In this document: in pieces, positions 56,401 to 64,000 of the stretch
How positions within the stretch are numbered: the stretch's first letter is position 1
Layout of the letters: the number at the start of each line of letters is the position of its first letter
Source of the DNA: Pithys albifrons albifrons
Lineage: Eukaryota > Chordata > Aves > Passeriformes > Thamnophilidae
Reading direction: 5' to 3'
Length of the DNA stretch: 64,000 bases
Assembly (NCBI RefSeq): GCF_047495875.1
Contig: NC_092497.1
Coordinates: 29,455,889-29,519,888, forward strand
Program-made: the position numbers and the translations under genes
The notes under the pieces: generated by a model
What the model saw: only the letters and a program-made list of their open reading frames with translations
Told to the model about the DNA's origin: nothing
Database searches by the model: none

Positions 56401-59400
56401 ACATACATGCACAAAGGCAAAGCTATAAAAAGAGAGCAAGACAGAGACTAGGTAGACAAAATGGTAGGCTACAGAATGTGTGCATATTGAAATTGATATT
56501 TCTATTTCATCTTTTCTATAACATTATTATGAAATGTGGAAACCTGCTGGTTGTGCCTCTCTACTACCTTCCCTGTTTTTTGATTCCTGTTTATTCCTGA
56601 AATTTTACTGGTTCAGGAGACTGCTTATAATATTTTAATGCCAGATATTTTTGAAGTATTTCAAGTGTGTTCCAAAATGGATTTATACTGAAGAAATGTC
56701 ATCTCCTACTTCTGTTAGAACTGTTATTGCATATGCTATAGTTAGTTCACTGACTTAGGGTGTTGTAAACCTTCTGGATTCATGAAGCAAAGACCATTTT
56801 CCTCTGAATTGTCTGTGATTAAAAGTGCAGAGGCCAGAATACCTCCATTACTACCTTTTGCCAGGTTAATGATAATTTCTTTCATAAGCAAAGAAACCAA
56901 GCAAAGAGTATGTTTCCTTCCACAGTAGTTACTGGAATTCTCATTGTTTTCTTATTTCAGTCTTGATCAGCTGCTGCTTAACTTAACAATGACGCATATC
57001 ACACTTTTGTTTGTTTGTAGCCATTTCTCCATCCCCTCCTGTTTCCCACCCTTGCTACACTGTAATGATTTCTTCCTTCAGCAGTCTCTTTATCCAAGAC
57101 CGCTTCACTTTTTCACTGATCCTTACCATCCATGCCCTCTTCATATCTAGTCCTTAGCTCTGAGTGAATGTTGGATGCTGTGATTTGACTTTCTAATTCT
57201 TTCTCAAAAAAGCCTTTCTCCTTCTGATACTTCTCTGAAACTTCTGTTATTTCCACACTAATCTCAACATAAACTCCTTGCATTTAGCTTAGCTAATTAA
57301 CTGTCTCTCCTTTTTTTTTATATAACCAATAGGCCTTTTCAACTCATCCAGTTATGGTCACCAGTTGTTATTAGGCATAGTACTCTCGTTTTTTGATACT
57401 GTGTGACTCCTTTTAATGTTGTCAGTAACAAATGCCTTTGCTGTGGTGGTGAACATGAGAAACTTGTCTTCCCTTTTTCCATGAAATGTTACAGCAAGGT
57501 GTCATGCGGGTCCATAACCAACTTTGTCTCATGGTAACCAAGCCTCCTCCTTTCATTTGTCACATTGCTCTGCATCAATAGTGTATATGAATGTGGCATG
57601 CATAGTTAAGGCATGATTTGAATACCATATAAGCTCCAGTGAAAGAACATTTATGCAGTTTAAATTGAGATACTGCAGGCGGCAGCAGTAGGGCAGGAGG
57701 TTGGTATTTGAGACCTCAAGAACAGTCAAAATCAGAAATTTGAAAACAGTAAACAGTAGGAGCTTTGAGAGAAAGGATCAGTCAGTCACCTTTTCTCTCA
57801 ATTTTCTACATTCTATTTTTCTTTTCAGAATGTTTTCCCTCTGGATTATCACATTTATTGGTGTAAAATTATGGGGAATGAGCAAGATTTTAACAAAAGT
57901 GATACAACTTTCAGTTCTTTTTTAGAAACTGTGGAGTTAAACACAAGAAGAGTTGTACCATGTCAAGAGTGAGAATCAAGTATAAAATAATATTTTAATT
58001 TATTAACCTTCTTGCTTTTCATTATGATCCATGTAGAAGTTTGAAAAACTTGAACATGCTGACTTTATTCATTCAAGTCTTTGTTTAACCAAATAGGATA
58101 TTTGTGACTTTAATAGTAGCATTGTCTGTTGTTCTGGATGGCTATGATTTAACAGAACCATTATCTCAACTTCAGAGGTACATAAGCCTTGCTTCAAAAT
58201 TAGGAACAAATGAAATATGTAACCTAAGCCTAAGGTTTAATGAGGTCCTTGCTGTAAAACATGTGCTCACACCTAATTTATAAGCTGCATTTGCTTTTGA
58301 CTTTTTTCTGTTTTATGAAGTTTAATTTTTCATAATGCTCTGCATTATAACACAGTAAAAGGCAGAAAACTCAAAGATAACACTCATTGACCCTGGTTTA
58401 GGCTTGCAAACTGGACAGCTATGCTAATATAGCATTTGACTCAAACCAGGTAATTCTACTGGGAAGTCAAGGTGTAGTTGTGCCCATCTAGATATGATCA
58501 AAGTGTTCCTCTGAGCACCAGGTAGTATTTATGTGCTGCTGTACTGCACTGCTAGGACATAATGGCTTGGGCTGTCAGGGACCCATGTGTTAAACACCTT
58601 AGCAAGTGTACATGTGTCATTAATACACTCTGATTCAATATTTAACATTCAGATTAACAGTGTGGTGCAGTGTGGTGCATTTCTTCTCAATCCCATCTGC
58701 TTATACTTTTTATACCTGTTGTACACCAGCCTACACCTTGGATTATTGTCAGCAGAACCATCCACAATTTGTTTTTCTATTGATAATAAAAAATAGGATA
58801 AAGAAAGTTACATCATTAATTAAGAAATTGGATTGGACAATTTGATACTTAGAACGGATCTAATGCCCTCTCCTAGGTATGTGATATGTTTCTGTGAGAT
58901 GTTTGATAATATTTACAAATGACAGCAGCTTGGAAAGAAATAAAACAAAATATGCTAGTGAAATTGCCAATGTCAAGGATCCGTAACTTCTACACTGTTG
59001 AGTCCAGTTTATAGCAAATTGGTCTACTTCTCAATTTGATGTACAGTGAGACAGGGAAAAAAAGTGTATCTGTCTCTGTATTTGATGGTCTTATCACCAT
59101 GTGTTCTAGCGGTGACCATATAAAAGTCTATGTGTTTTTGTGTGTATGTTTGTATAGCTGAAATAAGAGTCAGTACTTTCAATGTTCCTTTTTGTGTGTG
59201 TGTTGGTTTTCTTTTCAGTATACTGTAATGGCTGTGGTCAAGATGAAGTTAATGTTCTTGATAACAGACTCTGTAGTGCAGTGTTGATAACGGACCAGTG
59301 TTTTCACTGTTGCTAAAGAGGTCTTGTGTGGTGTCAAAGCTTTCTGTATTTCCCACTGCCTCCATGGCAAGCAGACTGTGATGGGCAAGAAGCAGGAGAG

Positions 59401-61779
59401 GACACAGTAGAAACAGATGACCCCAGGTGGCCAAAGGGGTATTCAATACCATGTAACATCATATTTAGAGATAAAAACTGAGGGGTGGTGGTTAGTCTTA
59501 CTTGGAGACTGGTTGGACATCTGCCTGCTTGTGGGAGGTGGTGAGTGATTGCTTTTTTATCACTTGTTTTGATTCCCTTTCCTTCTCTTATCAAATTGTC
59601 TTTATCATGATAAATATTTCATTTGTATGAATATTATTGACATTGACCAGCTGAAATCTAAGGAGGAATGCATTTTCAAAATTCATACTATTTTTATAAT
59701 TTTATCATTTTTATTTTTCGACCATCTCACAGCAGATATTTTGGTTAAAGAAAAACTATTTCTTAGAAAGGGAAAGAAGCATCATAGTAAGGTTTCCTTT
59801 CTAAACACAAAACTCTAATACCACTGAAATACTTCAGGAGCAAACATTTGTCCTAAGGAACTATTCGTGCAAATAATAATAATTTCCCTGCATCAAGTGT
59901 ATTACATTTCCTTTCTAGAAGTCGTCTTCCTAGTGAAATTATAATGAAAACTTGCAGTGCATTTCATGTATGTGATAAATACTCTGACTAATGCTTTAAC
60001 TGTCTAGAAAAAAGGGCCAAACATTATAAATTTATTAGAATAATATTTATTATTCTATTTCCTATGTATCAGTGAAAAAAATCTACCTAAATATCAGCTT
60101 CTGAAGAAAATTCAGAATTTTCCCACCAAATCTTTGGTCAGCCACATTTGAACATGCACATTGCATATACAGAAATAAGTTTTCTGCTTCAGTAAAGAAA
60201 TCTGTAGTTTATCAGTAAAGGCCACACACTCCTTTTTATATTTCTGGAATTTAAAATACTAGAGTAACTTGTTTGGCCTTGTCACAAATGCCTCCATTTC
60301 CCTGTCTTCCTCTGCCCAGGAGTTATGAAATCTCTTCTCTGTATCACTTAACTGCAATCAAGGGGTTTCTTTCAGTTTTTCAAGGTCTTCTGCATGAAAA
60401 GTAGAATGCACATAACTCTCTAGGACCTTTTTCTCACCTTTACTAGTATTTTTTAACCTTTACTTTGCCTTGTTGAAGTGGCTGTAATGCAAAGTTCACT
60501 AAATCCTGGTTTTTATTTGATTATCTAGTACTATATTATAGAAATGAATTGCCATTCTGTTTTGCAAACTTGTCTGTCAAAACGTGCAATAGCAAAAATG
60601 CTGAATATATATCATATATCACATGCAGATTTTCCTCATTAATTCAGAAACCTGAAAATAATTACATAATTCCTTGATAAATGTAGACTTAAAATGAACA
60701 TAACATTAGGAATTAGATTAACAACAAGCCTTGCAGTATTTTGAGGGGAGAAAAACCTCATTATTATTTTCTTAATTTCTTTGTATTTATCTTCCCTAAA
60801 GATTAGAGCAGGCAGACTTTTTCTGAAAACTTAACTCATTATTTTATTTTTAGAATAAAAAGCTTGGATTTATTTCTGACCAGAGTTTCAGAGAAAAAGA
60901 GATTGAGCCTAAACCTGGCTCTGCTGAGTGTTATTTAAAAATGGAAAGCTGAACCTGGAAAATCTAATAGGAGCCCTGTGCAGTATAGGCAGAGACTTGG
61001 TTGAGATGGCCCTTTGGGATAAAGGAGAATGACCTGAGCTGTAACTTCTGTTGAAGTTTTCTCATGCTTTCAGTCTCATCTACTCTCTGAAAGCACTTCA
61101 AATGGTCATTAGGTTAGAATTGTTTTGAAATGCAGTATTTTTTCATCTTATTTTGTTGGGGTTTTTTATCAAAAAAAGTTTGGGTTTTTTTCATGAGTTC
61201 TATGTAAATGTCTGTGTGTTTAAGGACTGTTTCTGGCCCACAAATGTCAGAAGCTCAGAAGTTCTCCAGGTGCTTACTTGACGGTGTATTATCAACTGTT
61301 AATTTTGCCAGACGTTCTAAGTGCATTTTTCTAACTCATTTTTTGCATGTGTATTTTTACTAGTATATGAGGAGATTGGGGAGCACTTTTGCCAGAGATG
61401 TCCAGGTTGGATAGGAGAGCACACATCTTAGAGGAAAATTGGAAGCAGGTAAACCTGGAAAGAAAACTTGTACTGCACTGCAACGTGCTGTGCTAACATA
61501 CCAGAACATATGAGGAATATAAAAGTTTTTGTTATCTGTAACAGACTGTGCTAGGGATCTAGTCTGAAGAGGAACCTACAAACATAATTTTTTTATGTCT
61601 GGTCTTTCTTTCCCATCTCAGATTCAAACTTCTGCTCATTGAATTTTTCATTCACTATGTTCTTCTGAGATACAGTGATCTGATTTTGACCAGCTTCTTT
61701 TTTCATAAACTTCAAACATGTATGCCTCAGACATATGCCTTCATATGTCTTCACTTGGTTATTTTATTTTTTTTAAATG

Positions 61780-61880
61780 ACACCACCACCAAACCTTCCC
61801 TCTCCTCCCCCCACAAAAAAACTCAAAAAGCAAACCCAAAAAGCAACCCCGCCAAAACACCCCCCCAAAAAAAACAATGC
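61780..61880. repeat. C/A-rich low-complexity stretch
   Basis: Runs such as CTCCTCCCCCCACAAAAAAA and ACACCCCCCCAAAAAAAA. It makes open frames of no coding value. Confidence 0.85.
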
Positions 61881-62904
61881 CAACATGTGCCAGGTTCAGT
61901 AAATGAAGATAATAAGGGTCAGTGTGTGTGTGCCAATGATTCTGAAAAGAAACATTGCCCCACCTTAAACCTCAAGCAGTATTCACCTGCCAACATTACT
62001 AGGATTTAGCATACCAGGTCCTGTTTATTCAATCTGTTGCCACAGGAGCTAATGTTTCAGCCGTGTTTGCCATAAACAGAACATGCCAGTTTTCAGCTTA
62101 TCTCCCTTTCCCTTCCAAGTATTGCAATTGTAGAAGGACTTTGTCAACAGTGCTGCATTCCGTGGCTTTGTCAAACGAACTGTGACTATGAAGGAGGTAC
62201 AGCAGCAAAGATGCTAATGTCCCAGTGCTGCTATCATAACTGATGCCTGTTTGATTTCTCTTTCCTGTTCCCCATGTACCTATCAATGAACAGGTTCATT
62301 TTTATAACCAGCATTTGTCCAAGCAAGGATTTGTGAATGTTATTGACAATCAGACATAGTTAATTCCCTAACAGTGAAACTAATGCAGAGATACAATTCC
62401 ACATAAACTACACACCCTAAGGTAAGATGTTTCAGCATGCCCTGCTCTCATCCTGAATAAAGATGGTTCATTTCACCTTGAGACCTGACTACCAGGCTAT
62501 AGGCTAGTTTAGGTGGGAGGTTCCCTCCACCTCACCTTTTGATGCTGTGCCAGCTAAAAAAAAATCAGAAATCCTTAGGTCAAAGGAAGGGAGCTAGAGG
62601 GAGCATGACTCTGTGGCTGAATGCATTGGGCACTCATTTAGAAGAGAGAAGAGTCTGGTTCTGATATCTGCTCAAAAGACTGCAGGAGAGCCTCTGGTTA
62701 AAGTTACCAGAGTTTAGAGATGTGGGTCTGCCCCCTCATGCCAACCCACAGGTTGAGGACGGTATGAAAGCCAAATCTTTCACTTCTTAGGTGAATCTTA
62801 AAACTGCTGACCTGCATCATGGTTGTCATCTGTAAATTTGTCCTCTCCCAGGTATAGAATAAACTGTCTCTGAACCCTAATTAATTCCTGAACACAATAT
62901 ATAT

Positions 62905-64000
62905 AATCATGGAGTCATAGGGTGCTAAGGGTTGGAAAGGATCTTAGTCCCAACCCCCCCTGCCGTGGGCAGGGACACCTCCCACTACACCAGTTTGCTC
63001 AAGGCCTTACTCAACCTGGCCTTGACCACTGCCAGAGTTGGGGCATCCATAACCTTCCTGGACAACCTGATACTGTGTGTCACCACCCTCACAGTGCAAA
63101 ATTTCTTCCTAACATCCAGCCTAAATTTCCCCTCTTCTGATTTGTACCTGTTATTCCTCATCCTGTCACTACAGTTCCTGACAAAGAGGAACTCTCTGGC
63201 TTCTGTGTAGACCCCCTTCAGATACTAGAAGTTTGCTGTGAGGGCTCCATACAACCCTCTTTTCTCCAGGCTGAGCAGACAAGTCTTTCAGCCTGTTTTC
63301 TTTGTTGGGGAGATGCTCCAGTTCTCTTCCCAGATTCTATGCCCTCCTCTGGACTTGCTCCCACAGTTCCATGTCCTTATGCTGGGGGCACCAGAACTGT
63401 AGGTATTACTCCAGGTGGGGTCTTACAACAGTAGTAGAGGGGGGAATCACCTCTCTCAACATGCTGGCCACAATCCTTTGGATGCAGCCCAGGACGTGGT
63501 TGGCTTTCTGGGCTGTGAGTGCACACTCCAGCTCATGGTGAGTTTTTCATTCACCATCATGCCTAAGGCTTTCTCCACAGGGCTACTTTTAATCACTTCT
63601 CTGCCCAACCTATAGATGTGTCTGAAATTGCCATGACTTGGTGCAGGACCTTGTACTTTGCTGAACTTCATGAGGTTTGCATTGGCCTACCTCTCAAGCC
63701 TGTCAAGGTCCCTGTGGGTGGCATCTGTTCTCTTCAGCTTGTCATGTGCACCACACAGCTTGATGTCATCAGTGAACTTGATGAGGGTGCACTCGATCCC
63801 ACTGTCCATGTCATTGACTAAGATGTTGAACAGTATCATCCCCAGTGCCAACCTCTGAGGGACACCTCTCACCATTAGTCTTCATATGGACAATGAGCCA
63901 CTGACCATAACTGTTTGGATGTGGTCATCCAGCTAGTTCTTTATCCACTGAGTAGTTCCTCCATCAGGTCCATCTTCCTGCAATTTAGAGACAAGGTGTC
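62905..64000 (-). mobile_element. CR1 LINE, antisense, 3' half, running past the window end
   Basis: It begins with AATCATGGAGTCATAGGGTG and GGGTTGGAAAGGATCTTAGT, the reverse complement of the CR1 3' end, and continues through the 3' UTR into the reverse-transcriptase tail. On the minus strand at 63687-63875 one reads GVPQRLALGMILFNILVND and KFTDDIKLCG, a decayed match to the GVPQGS and FADD motifs of LINE reverse transcriptase (A to T before the DD). Frames are broken, so inert. About 1.1 kb is visible. Confidence 0.93.

Larger units (their letters stand above)
53346..62904 (+). other. Intron 33, second part: no gene recognised
   Basis: About 9.6 kb of AT-rich sequence without an ADGRV1 exon or another gene that I can recognise. 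It holds a CA/TA microsatellite (56283-56400), an A/C-rich stretch (61780-61880) and a weak tRNA-like segment near 62607-62680. Confidence 0.65.

Noticed and set aside
56177..56600. Frames rich in His, Tyr, Thr and Ile repeats
   Set aside because: Translations of the CA/TA microsatellite.
61686..62009. Open frame of 107 codons with Lys/Pro-rich text
   Set aside because: It comes from a C/A low-complexity run, not from a gene.
1..64000. CRISPR arrays, operons, riboswitches or other prokaryotic systems
   Set aside because: The window is a spliced vertebrate gene with LINE insertions; no such arrays or polycistronic frames are present.

Overview
The window is a piece of vertebrate nuclear DNA, most likely from a bird. 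It is AT-rich, has a spliced gene with strict GT-AG introns, and carries many decayed CR1 LINE fragments whose 3' ends run into the terminal ATTCTATGATTCT-type repeat typical of birds and other sauropsids. A crocodilian or turtle is not formally excluded.

One protein-coding gene occupies the first 40.4 kb on the + strand: ADGRV1 (also VLGR1 or GPR98), the giant adhesion GPCR of hair-cell ankle links and the photoreceptor periciliary membrane. I could chain 33 consecutive exons (1-217 to 40330-40430). All have GT-AG borders and compatible phases, giving one uninterrupted reading frame of 2349 codons. It opens inside the EAR/EPTP part and runs through about sixteen Calx-beta repeats, whose boundaries carry NDxPxG-like motifs. 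It continues through a juxtamembrane GAIN-like region and a GPS autoproteolysis motif (C-x2-WN ... CSCSH-M-S) to TM1 and the start of the first intracellular loop. The start of the gene and TM2-TM7 with the cytoplasmic PDZ-binding tail lie outside the window. From 40431 to the window end I see no further coding exon, so this looks like one intron of at least 23.5 kb.

Introns hold CR1 pieces: sense copies near 3010-4133, 6070-7046, 22146-22232 and 25548-25776, a small antisense tail near 51985-52035, and a long antisense copy from 62905 to the end. Three of the sense copies sit just upstream of splice acceptors of exons 4, 5 and 23. For exon 23 the CR1 terminal repeat itself forms part of the polypyrimidine tract.

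The most unusual item is a complete, GC-rich SINE-like insertion at 52980-53332, flanked by a perfect 13-bp direct repeat. It starts with a tRNA-Gln(CTG)-like head, followed by a 5S rRNA-like segment with an internal deletion of about 26 nt, then a core that recurs (about 80% identity over about 115 bp) inside a second, otherwise unidentified GC-rich block at 34935-35655. A tRNA-first/5S-second composite SINE is not something I know from birds and is the best candidate here for an undescribed element.
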